From: Paragyromitra xinjiangensis
Taxonomy: Eukaryota > Ascomycota > Pezizomycetes > Pezizales > Discinaceae
Assembly (NCBI GenBank): GCA_038503065.1
Contig: JBCAMK010000005.1
Span: forward strand, 868,001-932,000
Reading direction: 5' to 3'
Length of the DNA: 64,000 bases
The translations under genes were made by a program, and so were the position numbers. The first letter of the stretch is position 1, and each line of letters begins with the position of its first letter. This document shows, in pieces, positions 24,622-34,727 of this stretch. The notes below the pieces were generated by a model. That model worked only from the letters and a program-made list of their open reading frames with translations, made no database searches and was not told the origin of the DNA.

Positions 24622-25151
24622 GGCGCGTTCGGAAAACAGTCAAAACGGAGGTTAGTGAGGGTAAAAACTCCGTTTTAGCTGAAACTCCGTTCTCAAAAAT
24701 CTTCAGCTGTTCGGCATGCCCATCAAAAATGAAGTAAAACACTGTTATATGCTCAAAACTCCGTTTCAGAAAAAAGTAGGTAGGACCTACTTCTTCCTCA
24801 GAGAACACCGTTGCACCTCCATCACCCGAGCTGATCACCACATTGAATGATCGCAGCCCTCTCACCAACCCTTGCAAAGCACACCAGATGCTAGTACTCT
24901 TACATCAAAAAATTTATCTTCGCTTAGAGTTTGTGAATTAAGAAGGAGCTATGTAGAGCTTCACCTCCAAGTGGAAAAGAATATTGAACCCAGATTGAGG
25001 ACTCAGGTTGCTGATGAAGGTTGTGTTGCCAAACAACAAATTTTTTCTCTGCTAGTGGTTAAAACGTCATTTCAATATTTCTCCGTTTATCATTGGCAAA
25101 TGGAGTTCTCATGAAACTCTGTTTTCAACTTCCCGATCTCCCGAACGCGCC
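24622..25151. mobile_element. Probable non-autonomous DNA transposon with ACTCCGTTT subterminal repeats
   Basis: The ends are the inverted 11-mers GGCGCGTTCGG (24622-24632) and CCGAACGCGCC (25141-25151). Inside, variants of AAACTCCGTTTT recur at least six times in both orientations, clustered toward the ends. Clustered short motifs near inverted termini are usual transposase-binding arrays. No convincing target duplication flanks it; CTAAA occurs near both ends but not flush with them. I therefore leave the superfamily open. No transposase is encoded. Confidence 0.55.
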
Positions 25152-26360
25152 CTAAACTTTTAAGATGACAAACAATATCTAATCTACTAGACGGCATCAC
25201 GTAGGTTTCCGCGAGTAGCACTCGTATCCCGGAGAATCGGAAAGAGCCCTAACCAGAACGGTCAGGAGCTAGAATCATCAAGCTGGTTTCGAATGCGGGA
25301 TTCATTTCATTTCTTTCAGATCAGCATAAGGTGCCTCGTCTATCGCACAACAGTCTAGGCTTGGGCCCAAGACTCATTGGTTGGCTCCACCGAAAAGTCC
25401 GGCATTCAGATCCTCGGCTCGTGACCGGAAAAGTGGTTCATTCTAAGATGCTGGGCGATCTATTTTGTTGGGTATTGTGAGAATGGTTTCTTACCGGCCC
25501 TGAGGTTTCATTTTGATCTTCTAGCTTATTTTGTGATTCTTGCGTTCTGGGTTGAGTACACTCCAACGGTGTTGTAGATATTACGTAGTAGTATCGGCTT
25601 CCTAATACAGGTTTCCCTATGTGCCTCCACTGTCTCAGCTGTTTCATAGGCTCATGTTTATTTGGCGGGTATTCGGGCTATGCAGAACCGCTCTGGGAGA
25701 CCGGCCAGCCATTTGGTGGAGCCCTTTCTATTGGCCAAACACTTGCATATATACAAAGGCTTTTGCCTCGAGCAAACTATCAAGCGATCTCTACAATTCA
25801 CTCGAGATTATTCCTTCACACAGCCTGAAGAATTGATCGAGTGATACCTTGTGATTATGCTCTGCGTCTGAGCGCGTAGCTCGATCTTAGATGAGCTGTC
25901 CGGTCGTAATTTACCCTTTAGACACGAACTATTAAGCCCTCGCATCATTGTTCACGAATAACTCATCATCGTAGCCACTCGAACCTCATGCTGCATAAAT
26001 AGATGCTAAACATTCTGAAGGTATAACTGGTAAACTATTTAGCATTTGGTTTGGCTACCCCCATAGTAGTGGTGGCGGTACTTCCGTTTATACCTTCAAT
26101 GCCGCCCACCTTGAGATAGATAGTGGGAATTGCGGTAGGCGCCCGCTCCCAGAGGGTAGGGGCGAAGATAAAAAGTGACCCGAGTTCGCAGAGAAAGGCA
26201 AAATGAAGATAGAGATCATGATTATAGGGACAGAGCAAGTTAGATTTTTTAACTAGCAGGTTCTAACGAGCGGATTTGGTCAGCGACGGAGCAGCACTTT
26301 AAGTCCCTTCTCGCCTTTGGATCTTGAAAATACGACCTATCCCCCATTCACCGGCTCGGT
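25152..26360. other. Gene-poor stretch
   Basis: No supportable gene. A 67-codon frame on the minus strand (26035-26238) ends in a Gly/Thr-rich stretch but has no known motif. Confidence 0.4.
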
Positions 26361-26640
26361 ATGTCTTTTCTTAAGGTAGAACCCACCACTCCAATAAATA
26401 ACTACAAACCAAAATCCTATTTCTTTCCTCGAAGCCTCGGCAAAGCCCAGGCATTCAATGAAAAAGCAAGAAATACCAACTCAGCAAAGGTAAACCCTGA
26501 GAGAAAAACAGAAGTAAATCAAAAATTGAACAACCCAAAAGGCCCGAAGATCTTTGGCAGGTTCTCTAGCTCTCGAAGTGCAATGAGAGCAGGTGGCCTG
26601 AGTCTCGACTCTGCAGGAGCAGCCGACACTGTCGCTAGGT
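26361..26640 (+). CDS. Possible first exon of an unrecognised gene
   Basis: From an ATG at 26361 a 93-residue basic, Ser/Asn-rich frame runs to a good donor-like site (GCTAG followed by GTAAGT near 26640). I cannot find a following exon before the hairpin element at 26756. It could be the 5' end of a gene disrupted by that insertion, or chance. No domain is recognised. Confidence 0.25.
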
Positions 26641-26755
26641 AAGTATGAAGTTTTGAGAGGGAGCGGGGGGGGAGGGGTATATATACCATGGATTTCTGGG
26701 CGCCAAGTATTTTTTGGCCGATACGCTAGGAGGTCGGCGAATAGTGATAGAACGG

Positions 26756-26837
26756 TAGTCTCGTGCCCAGCCCCATACACGCAGCTTGCTGCGTACCGTA
26801 GGAGCAAGCTGCATAGTTGGGGCTGGGCACGAGACTA
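26756..26837. mobile_element. Perfect nested hairpin element flanked by 9-bp direct repeats
   Basis: Outer arms are a perfect 20-bp inverted repeat (26756-26775 and 26818-26837). It begins TAGTCTCGTGCCCAGCCCCA. Inner arms GCAGCTTGCT and AGCAAGCTGC form a second perfect stem. ATAGAACGG lies immediately outside both ends (26747-26755 and 26838-26846). The unit could be a tiny MITE with 9-bp duplication. It shares the terminal TAGTCTCGTGCCCA with the element at 29699-29832, where the duplication looks like TA only. Confidence 0.65.
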
Positions 26838-26846
26838 ATAGAACGG

Positions 26847-28761
26847 TGGTCTCGTGGCTTTAACTAAGCTAATGTTATCGCCAGCCGTCAATATCTTATC
26901 TCTTATCTGTCTTAGTTGCTGTTTAAACCTTTCTATCTACATGTAATTCTAGTAGTACATGTAGCTTCACCAAATAGATGATTTTTCACGTCTCCTAATC
27001 GTGCAAGCCAACGGTTAAGCTGAAAATATCCCGGAACTTCAAAAAGAATCCTGTGCCGAAATGAAAAAACTAATGTCAACAGCCTCCTCGAGATAGATTC
27101 ATACTCTGTAGAGGGTTGACTAGGAACCCCTACCTACCGAAAGCTCACATGATAGCTCCAAGAGGGGATTTCGCAGTTGAAAAGAAAGTTCATTAGCTAC
27201 TGGCAAGTTAACGTCATCTTCTAGTGACCGTTAACACATCATCCTGAGTTCCTGTCCTATGCCCAGTGCACTGTATCACCAGTAATCACTCGGCTCTTTC
27301 CTAGCCCGTGCGAGAAGCTTTTACTTCTTGTATCATTAGATCAGGCCATAGCAGAAGGATACTGGTATTTATTATAATATTGGGGCACGTGGGGAGGAAA
27401 TAGAAGGCTTAGTTGCTTGCTTGTTAGAGGCGGGCAGCACGGCCCTATTTAAGTGGCCCTATCTAAATAGCCCTTAGGGTGCCCGTGTGCCCGTGTGCTC
27501 TGTCTCTCAATTGTTTCCGACCCCGAAGCTACACCCCGAATTAGGAAGTATCTCCAACAGCATCTAATATTCGCCAAAGAGCTAAAACTGAAAGACTGAC
27601 GAAACCTCTAGCATGTATGTATATCATCGGAACACCTGAAAGGTCTAGGCATTTCTCTTGAGACCTAAAGACCAGCAAGAGAGAACATATCAGGGCACAG
27701 ATCTTCAACAGAGAAATCCTTTAAAAGCCTTTTTGTTGGTATCCATGAGCCACTTCAATTGGACTTAGGAGTACTGTTTACTTTACTGGGCTTGCTTTTA
27801 GGTCATCATTTTGCGGAATTAGCCGTCTCAAACCAGGCTTGGTAGTCTTCTGCCCAGCCAGGTACCCAACATGTGTCACCACCAGGCAACGTATGTTTCT
27901 TGGCGTTGCCCGGGTTCTAAGACATTATTCGCTCGTGTGTGTGCCTCGCATGCTAGTTGGAAGAGGAAATGAACTCGTTGAAAAAAGCACCCTCGAGCGA
28001 GTTTGCTCGGCATGTCGTCTTATAACCCCCCAGGGACGAGCTACAATAACTACCTTCAGAGACTTCGCTGTTCAGATAGAACCACAGCCTATATAGCTAT
28101 AGTAGACCGAACTCTTCATGGAACCGGAGGGGTCTGAGTATCCCTTCAAATTCATCGTAGACATAACCCACCGAAACCAAAGCCTAAGCCCACGAAATGT
28201 GAGATGCGAAATGTAGCTTGAAAGTTATAGAAACCCTAGCCCGCACGTCGATTAGAGGCCTGCGCTTACATTCGCGCAAAGCTATTAGTTAGCTTCAGGC
28301 ATATGTCGTGCAAGCAAGCAAGAGAATTCGAAACGCTTTGAGTTTTGAGGAGAAATGCGCCAGAACATAGCAAATAATAACTATGGGCTAATTTGATCGC
28401 CCGGCCTCTTATGAGGAGAAATCACCAAGTCATCGGAAATCTCCATGCGATCGGTACTCTTGGTGGCAGAGACTCCGGCAACACTTGGCGGCAGCTCGCA
28501 GGACTGCAACTGCCAGTCCACCACGAGGTTAAAAACACTATTGTATATACATGTATCCAATAAAGCTGCATGCTTCTGTCGCACAGAGTCGGGGCTGAAC
28601 ATCTGGTGATTCAACCGCCGCGTCATGATGTATTTGTTAACAAAGTTCTAACGCTTTTAAATGTTGGTTTGACCCTCCCAGAACCGTTAGCTTTTTGATC
28701 AGATAAATTTACGACTAATTGCCCATTATACCCACCATAGCGTCAACCACCGACCCTGGCC
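26847..28761. other. Gene-poor stretch
   Basis: No gene supported. Two TACATGTA octamers lie close together at 26938-26945 and 26956-26963, and another at 28548-28555. Around 27430-27510 are short inverted and direct repeats of GGCCCTATTTA and GTGCCCGTGT type that may be remains of an element. Confidence 0.4.
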
Positions 28762-29247
28762 ATGAACCTAAACTGGGTTTCTACAGTACACGACGAGAGA
28801 TGGCAAAGGCTGAACATGTTTCCCATAACTGCTTCTCTCTTTCTACTAGCGATAACAGATTTTGTCCTGTGCATGTGCATCTTTGAGTTTGGAGCGGAGC
28901 CCATACCGTGGGTTTCAAACCACCCTCTTAATATATCTCATTAACTCTAAGACTTTCAAAGATTTTTAGTCCTCTCTATCTGCGTTATAACCTTAATCCA
29001 CTCATTCGTTGACTTCTTTCTTATCCCTCGTGGCCGACTAGACCCAATCTATGTACTCATTATCTCTACATGTCTTGTACTGTTTTGGATTGGATTGGTT
29101 ATACTCGGCACCTTTGAGATTATTATCTGTGGTTATGCGCTAGATGAAGAAGTCTCTTCGTGTGGTCTTTTGACAGCTCGATGTGTAATGTCTATTATTG
29201 GAATGTATATCGCCCCCTTGTTTATTTTTTGCGCAGCTAGAGAATAA
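28762..29247 (+). pseudogene. Membrane-protein gene or relic, splicing unresolved
   Basis: An ATG at 28762 opens a 60-codon frame with one hydrophobic segment (FPITASLFLLAITDFVLCMCIF). After a stop, a second frame (about 28972-29247) encodes three further hydrophobic segments, including YVLIISTCLVLFWIGLVIL and a final MSIIGMYIAPLFIF, ending at a TAA. Together they look like a four-helix, MARVEL-like fungal membrane protein. The acceptor TTTTTAG near 28971 requires a phase-1 donor, and I find none in the first frame. Either the true first exon lies elsewhere, a small exon was missed, or the gene is broken. Type is therefore uncertain. Confidence 0.45.
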
Positions 29248-29698
29248 CCATCTGAGCCGGATAGGAGTTTATACACCGCTTCAGTAACAGTCTCTGCGAT
29301 GGCCTTAAAGAGATTTCAAAGACGAGGGCTATCACGGATAGAACGAAGTCAACAATGTTACACTCACTGGTCTAAACATATCACTTAATTACAGTGTGAA
29401 TGCTGACGAAAGAATCAGTCAATGGAGGCATCAGGCTAGGGTCACGCGAGGACTCGAAGATTGGGTTAGTCGTCTGAGGGACTCCAGACTGGGATAGGAC
29501 TAGATCCTGAAGGTGGGAGGTAATAGTGGTCGATTTTGGGCGAACCTAGGCACGATCCAAGGATGAGAAAACAAAGCGACCTGGGAGTCGTAGGAGTTAA
29601 GGTTTGCACCTGTGATCAGGGCCCTCATATATACGATTATTTAAAGGAATGAAAAAAATTGTATCACCTATCACAGAAAGGCTTTCGGGGTGCTTTAT
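29248..29698. other. Intergenic stretch
   Basis: Nothing recognised between the membrane-protein locus and the cluster of small elements. Confidence 0.4.
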
Positions 29699-29832
29699 TA
29701 GTCTCGTGCCCACGTTGCAGTCGCCCAGATTTTTCCAATATTTGGTGTTTAAAATCTGGATGTTCTGGGAAAAATCGCGTCAACCGCCCAAAATAAATAG
29801 CGATTTTCCCAAAAGGTCTGGAATCGAGACTA
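29699..29832. mobile_element. Short MITE with TAGTCTCG ends
   Basis: The 134-bp unit starts TAGTCTCGTGCCCA and ends CGAGACTA, so the outer 8 bases are perfectly inverted. The TA at each end may be the target duplication, as in Tc1/mariner elements. Its left 14 bases are identical to those of the hairpin at 26756, which indicates one family. It is too short to encode protein. Confidence 0.55.
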
Positions 29833-29910
29833 GTGCTTCAGCTATAATTTCATATTCCTAAAATATTTATACATTTATAGATATAGAACTACTGCTCCAG
29901 GAATTACATG

Positions 29911-30154
29911 TACATAGGGTGCACGAAAGTGATGCACAATTTGATCTGTGATGCAACCACCTGAGGCCGCACCACCAAAGGTTTCCTAGAGACAGCCACG
30001 GCTTTATATATTCTTTTCATGCTTTATTTGGATGCCAGGAATTCAATCTTCACATGTTACTTAGCCATACCAATGCTACTTACAGTTTCTCTATGAGTTG
30101 TTGCGAAATTTCGTTGCTAGGCAAATTGTGCATCACCTTCGTGTACCCTATGTA
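29911..30154. mobile_element. Tc1/mariner-like MITE with 32-bp inverted ends
   Basis: The left end TACATAGGGTGCACGAAAGT and right end ACCTTCGTGTACCCTATGTA are inverted copies. The match extends over about 32 bp to CAATTTG with two differences. A TA is present at both outer ends, fitting a TA target duplication. At 244 bp with no reading frame it is a MITE. Confidence 0.7.
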
Positions 30155-31522
30155 CATCCAATAACCACGGAGAATCAGGTATCAACCTAGCCCTACTGCG
30201 TTCATACCCTCCCGCTCCCATCTAGTATCTCACTACTCTAATCTTTGCGCTTCTGGTGCAATCGGTTAAGCGCGTGAAGCAACCTCTACTCCAGGTTAGA
30301 AGACTATTAAAGCAGAGACTAGTACGTAATTTCGTAAGTACATATAGTACCCTAGTACATGTAGTATTTAGACCTTTGATGATAATGAAGGATTGTATTA
30401 GTCCAAAAGATGGACAGATCGGAGGTAAACAACCTTCAGAACGAGCCAACGATATCAAACTAGCTCAATGCAACTAAAAATATACCTCTCACCTCTCATT
30501 TTCAGCCTACCTTTCCCAAATTTTATTTCTATGCACGACTACCACTAAATATAGAGATACACAAAGCAGAGGCCTTGGCGCCAAGGAGACTTCGGTTGAC
30601 TACGGTGGGACTGGCTTATTCGCAGAGTCCATCCATAGGCTGAACAGCCGATAGCACTAGATAATCGCATGAGGCAGTTATATCCCTTTATATTTCAATA
30701 AAGGACTCACTTAATTCCCACTTGATTATCTGAAAGTCGAAAAACCTGCATAGTACCACAAAACCCCTCCCTAATGAAACCTGACCTGGGCCAGTAACAC
30801 TCTCAATACTCCTGACGGATGGTTATTTACAGCTAGCAAGGGTTTGAGTTAGTGATATATTATCGAGGGAGAGAGCTGGTACCAATCATGTGATATCACT
30901 CGTATACTCTACTATTTTAACGTAGGGGTTTAAACCCCTACGTAGGCTTTAATATCTAGTTTTCTTACTGTTTCGGGCGTTCCTTTAGCTGTGGATTATC
31001 CAGGCACGTATTAGGCGTATTCGGTGGCTGCCCTGGACGCCGAGACGCCGACCGGCATGCTATATGGCGTATGGCGGGAGAAGCCCAATTGGGCATATGG
31101 CAGTATATGTGGAACCTTTCCGCCTTTGCTTCGTTTCCTTTTTCATTACCCAACACATCCAGAACCCAGCCAAAGCAACGAACATCACCACTCTCTTGCG
31201 TGGGATAACCTGAGGCGTTACTGATGCTACAGACTGGCTATCAAGGGTACGGCCATACGCCCAATACGCAGAGAAGCGCGCTAAAGCAATTCTTGGCCTT
31301 CGCATGATGCATTGGAGCCGATAGAAAATCTACGTGCAGAGCCTTTAATAAAGAATTCGCAATACCCAGATACTATTTTTATCAAATAACGACCCCCTCC
31401 TATGAATCACAGAAAAAAAAAGGAACAAAACTAGCACCACAGTACAGCATCCCATCGAAAAAACTCCCCCAGACCCAAATTGACCCTCTTGAATAGCCCC
31501 ACCCATAAAACCCATTTCAGCA
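30155..31522. other. Gene-poor stretch with a perfect 24-bp palindrome
   Basis: No gene supported. TACATGTA lies at 30356-30363. The 600 bases before 31522 should hold the 3' region of RTT109. Confidence 0.4.
30920..30943. repeat. Perfect 24-bp palindrome
   Basis: ACGTAGGGGTTT is followed directly by its inverse AAACCCCTACGT, with no spacer. It could be a binding site for a dimeric protein or the centre of a decayed transposon. Nothing nearby decides. Confidence 0.8.
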
Positions 31523-33442
31523 TCAAACTTCCTGCGGTTTAGCTTTCTTCCGCATCAACGCAGCATCTAGTACATTCACCACCCTCCCTTGTCGATCCAC
31601 CTCTTCTCTCGCTTCCTCGGTAGTCTTTAGTTTCTCGGTAACTCCCTTACTCGGCTTGATCTCGGCCGCGTCGGCGGCTTTCGGTTTTTTCCGAAATAGG
31701 CTAGCAGGCAAGACATTTACCTCCCTCCCTTGCTTATCTTTTTCTTTCTCCATTGGCACCGTTTCGCTCGGCTTCGGCTTCTTCCTGACGGTCAATAAAT
31801 TCACTGTGGGTACCGACTTCACACTTCCACTCCCGTTTCCTTCTTCGGTGGTTAGCTTCCCCTTAATTTCCACACCCCAGTCCCCCTTCCCGCCTTTCCC
31901 AGCTGCGATTGCGGCGCCTTCAAGCCACTTTGCGCTACCTCTCTTTGCATTCTCCTTGTCTCCAAAGTCAGCGTGATTGAGCAGAGAGTCAGACACGCGT
32001 TGATAAACTTTCTCATCCAGAAGTAGAAGAGGCTGTACTGGAGAGTCTGATACTGGCGGGATAGGGTTAACTGTCCGCATCTTTTTCTGTGGGGAGCCAG
32101 GCTGAATCGAGGACGAGGGGCGTTTGTTGGATTTTCGAGGGGAGGTACTAGGCGAACGAGATATGGGGGGTGGGGTGGTTGTGGCAGGCTCAGATGTGGG
32201 AAGGTTGGAAGTGGTAGTTATTGGTAGAGGACCAACTTGGGAGTTAGTTGAAGTGGGAACGGGTTTTTCTGGTTCTTCCTCCAACTCACTTTTGGGCTCT
32301 AGCGGCGGTGGAAGTTGTGAATTCTCCGGGGTCTCTAGAATGGTCTTCTCTGGTTTCTCTTTCTCGCCTACTGTCGGCTTGAGTTCCGAGTTTTCTGGGG
32401 TTGGCGATGGAATCTTTTTCCTTATCGCCTTAATCTTCCTTTCACCTTTCTCCGCCTTGAATTTCCCTTCACCCTCCAACACAATCCACAAAAAGCCTAC
32501 ACACCGCCCCAAACTACACTCCTGCCTAAAACTCATCAATTCCCAAAACTGTTCAATAGTCCTACAGTTCCGCCAGCCTTGCCCGCGTGCTATAACTTTC
32601 CCTGTTTTTTCCTTCTCATCGCTACCGAGCTCATCTAGAAAGCGTGCTTTCGGATCGTCGGGGAAGTGTGGGATTACTTCACGCACGGTTATGTCGGCGC
32701 CAGGATCGAGCTTATAAGGGTGCCCCTGAACCCACTTTATGTGTGTAGGAGTAGTAGAGGGCGGGAAAAATTGACGAGTGTCTGTCAGATCAAAGCCTGG
32801 AACGAGGAGATAACCTTTCGCTCCTGTAGGGGTTGAAGAGTGCTCCTGTAGGATGGGATCGAGAACTTTACACCACCAACTGATCAAGCCTCTGTCGGTG
32901 AGAACATGTTTCTTATCGTTTTGTGCCGAATTTGGAAACAGATACTGCGTCTGAGAGCGGGCGAAGAGGGAAATGGTTGCAGTGATTGTTGGGTCAGCCT
33001 TACGGAACTCGTCAAACAGGTGTCGGATAAATGCCGTAGCGATTGTACGTAGCGTAGACTGCCGTCCTCCTTGAGCAGTCATGAATGACGCTAGTGAGGA
33101 GGGAAGGTACCCGCTACTGTCAGCTTTAGAGATGAAGAATGTTCGTGTGCTAGTTTTAGGGGTGGTGTAGATGAGCACTTCGATTGCGAACACTAGGATC
33201 CCATCGTGCGACAGTGTGAGAAAATGGGATTCAAGCGTAGTTGAAGGGGCTTTTTGTCCAGGAGGTGGCGAGAAAAGGGAAATTGTTTTGCATGCGGGGG
33301 TAGATAGGTGATAGACGGTCAAGGAGAGAGAGGATGGGAGAAGGGTTTCGAGGAGGGTTGCTATGGCTGAGGGGGTTTCAGAGGAGGCTGCTGACGACAG
33401 CGGCAACGGCACCGGTGATGGAGACTTTTCCAGAGAAGCCAT
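31523..33442 (-). CDS. RTT109: Histone acetyltransferase Rtt109
   Basis: A single exon encodes 639 residues from the ATG at 33442; an upstream in-frame TTG is not used. Rtt109 is the fungus-specific acetyltransferase that modifies histone H3 Lys56 (and Lys9) with the chaperones Asf1 or Vps75 during S phase. Family segments visible in order are ILVFAIEVLIYTT, TRTFFISKADSSGYLPSS (about 100-115), LTDRGLISWWCKVLDP, GYLLVPGFDLTDTRQFFPP, HFPDDPKARFLDELG and RQECSLGRCVGFLWIV. The catalytic half ends near residue 330. A long Pro/Glu/Ser-rich, probably disordered tail of about 300 residues follows. It holds three copies of a basic motif: VNLLTVRKKPK, VNVLPASLFRKKPK and VNVLDAALMRKKAK, the last at the extreme C-terminus. 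Absence of introns is usual for this gene in moulds as far as I recall. The gene is intact. Confidence 0.93.
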   Translation of the reverse strand: MASLEKSPSPVPLPLSSAASSETPSAIATLLETLLPSSLSLTVYHLSTPACKTISLFSPPPGQKAPSTTLESHFLTLSHDGILVFAIEVLIYTTPKTSTRTFFISKADSSGYLPSSLASFMTAQGGRQSTLRTIATAFIRHLFDEFRKADPTITATISLFARSQTQYLFPNSAQNDKKHVLTDRGLISWWCKVLDPILQEHSSTPTGAKGYLLVPGFDLTDTRQFFPPSTTPTHIKWVQGHPYKLDPGADITVREVIPHFPDDPKARFLDELGSDEKEKTGKVIARGQGWRNCRTIEQFWELMSFRQECSLGRCVGFLWIVLEGEGKFKAEKGERKIKAIRKKIPSPTPENSELKPTVGEKEKPEKTILETPENSQLPPPLEPKSELEEEPEKPVPTSTNSQVGPLPITTTSNLPTSEPATTTPPPISRSPSTSPRKSNKRPSSSIQPGSPQKKMRTVNPIPPVSDSPVQPLLLLDEKVYQRVSDSLLNHADFGDKENAKRGSAKWLEGAAIAAGKGGKGDWGVEIKGKLTTEEGNGSGSVKSVPTVNLLTVRKKPKPSETVPMEKEKDKQGREVNVLPASLFRKKPKAADAAEIKPSKGVTEKLKTTEEAREEVDRQGRVVNVLDAALMRKKAKPQEV

Positions 33443-34195
33443 GATGATAAACGGGAACAAGCGTTTTGTGAGACGGAGATGGAGATGATAAAGGTGGAGA
33501 AACAGCTGCAGGTAAACAAAGGGATTGCGGGCAAACGCGTCTGTCGCTTAGAGTAGCTTAATAATCAATTATGACTGGGTTTAGCGCCACACAGAGCCGC
33601 ACCTTAATTCGACGACGATCATAGTCCGTGCGCAGCATGCGAGCCGAGTGATGGAGTGTGAGTAGTAGGCGTAAGCCTACCTTAAAAAGAAAAAAGTCTC
33701 TATACTAGTTAGATTTTTAGAGAGCCGGTAATATACCAAGCGTAATTGCAGGTTGGATTCTGCAAGAAGGAAGAAAAGTGGTGAGAGCCAACGCTTCTGC
33801 GAGTGCGCAGAAAGTAGCGCTTACGAGTCACCGGCGCACAATAAGTCGAGAGGCTGGCCGTAGCGAATTTCATCGAGAATTTGGGTATGACCTACCATCC
33901 CATCGTAGAAAAGTATTTGTCTCGCCTCACCCAACTTCCGGCCGACAGCCCTTCAGCTCCTAGTTCGCGCAGATGATCTGACTTCCCTGGCCATCTAGCC
34001 TCATACATACGCTGCAAAACTAATAACTTGACACCAACCTCCCTCCGCATTTCTCAAAGGCTTTCATCACATGTTGCCTTCGCCACGCACAGCTTTTACA
34101 CCATCCTCCTCGGCTCTATATATTGAGCCAGCTACGGCAAACGATAATATTCTCGATCTCCCTCTTGCATTATCAAAGCATTATTTTACCCTAGT
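33443..34195. other. Intergenic region between RTT109 and the small membrane-protein gene
   Basis: The two genes diverge, so both promoters are expected here. No gene is seen. Confidence 0.5.
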
Positions 34196-34203
34196 TATAT
34201 AAA
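34196..34203 (+). promoter_or_regulatory. TATA box
   Basis: TATATAAA lies about 160 bases upstream of the ATG at 34362. It is followed by a CT-rich leader at about 34230-34260, a frequent feature near fungal transcription starts. Confidence 0.5.
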
Positions 34204-34361
34204 GCCCCAAACACCACAAATTTAAATCTTTACTTTTCTCCCCCCTCCTCTTCCTCAGCTCCAAAGTTTGGTTGTGCTGCCACTCAAGAATTGTGTTTTT
34301 CTCTTGTCTTCCCGCAGCCACCTAGAAACACAAACCAATTACTTCCCAGGCCAACAAGGAC

Positions 34362-34727
34362 ATGGCTTATAAGCTCCTCACCCCTTCCACCATAGTTTTT
34401 GGGCTCGCTGCATACGACCTAAATAATCTCAAGGGGGCTCATATGCGAGGTATCTACTGTGAGTCTTTGCTTACATCACCTATTGCCTCAACTCGATTCT
34501 TCCGCGGGGCCCAGCCTGAGCCAAGAAGCCGCACACAAACCAAATTACAAGCTTATCCTCCGCTACGATACTACCCGCTACTCACAGGCTATTTCTGTGG
34601 ATTTGCTGTCGGATATGGCTTAGGAGAGCTTTGTGACTGGAGGGGTATGGGTCTAGCTCTAGGTGGAGCTTACTGGCTCATTGAGGTCGATTTAAACTAT
34701 CAAAGTGAGAAATTTGGTTACAGTTAG
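34362..34727 (+). CDS. Small hypothetical membrane protein
   Basis: A 121-residue single-exon frame with a clear promoter. A short hydrophobic stretch lies at about residues 8-17 (TIVFGLAAY). A longer one at about 72-105 contains LLTGYFCGFAVGYGLGEL and GLALGGAYWLI, giving one or two membrane spans. The middle (residues 45-65) is basic and Arg-rich. I do not recognise a family. The upstream TATA box and CT-rich leader support expression. A donor-like GTGAGT at about 34458 means a spliced form with another C-terminus cannot be excluded. Confidence 0.5.
   Translation: MAYKLLTPSTIVFGLAAYDLNNLKGAHMRGIYCESLLTSPIASTRFFRGAQPEPRSRTQTKLQAYPPLRYYPLLTGYFCGFAVGYGLGELCDWRGMGLALGGAYWLIEVDLNYQSEKFGYS

Noticed and set aside
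30254..30274. tRNA A-box-like TGGTGCAATCGGTTAAGCGCG
   Set aside because: No B-box (GGTTCRANTCC) or acceptor stem follows at a suitable distance, so neither a tRNA nor a SINE head is supported.
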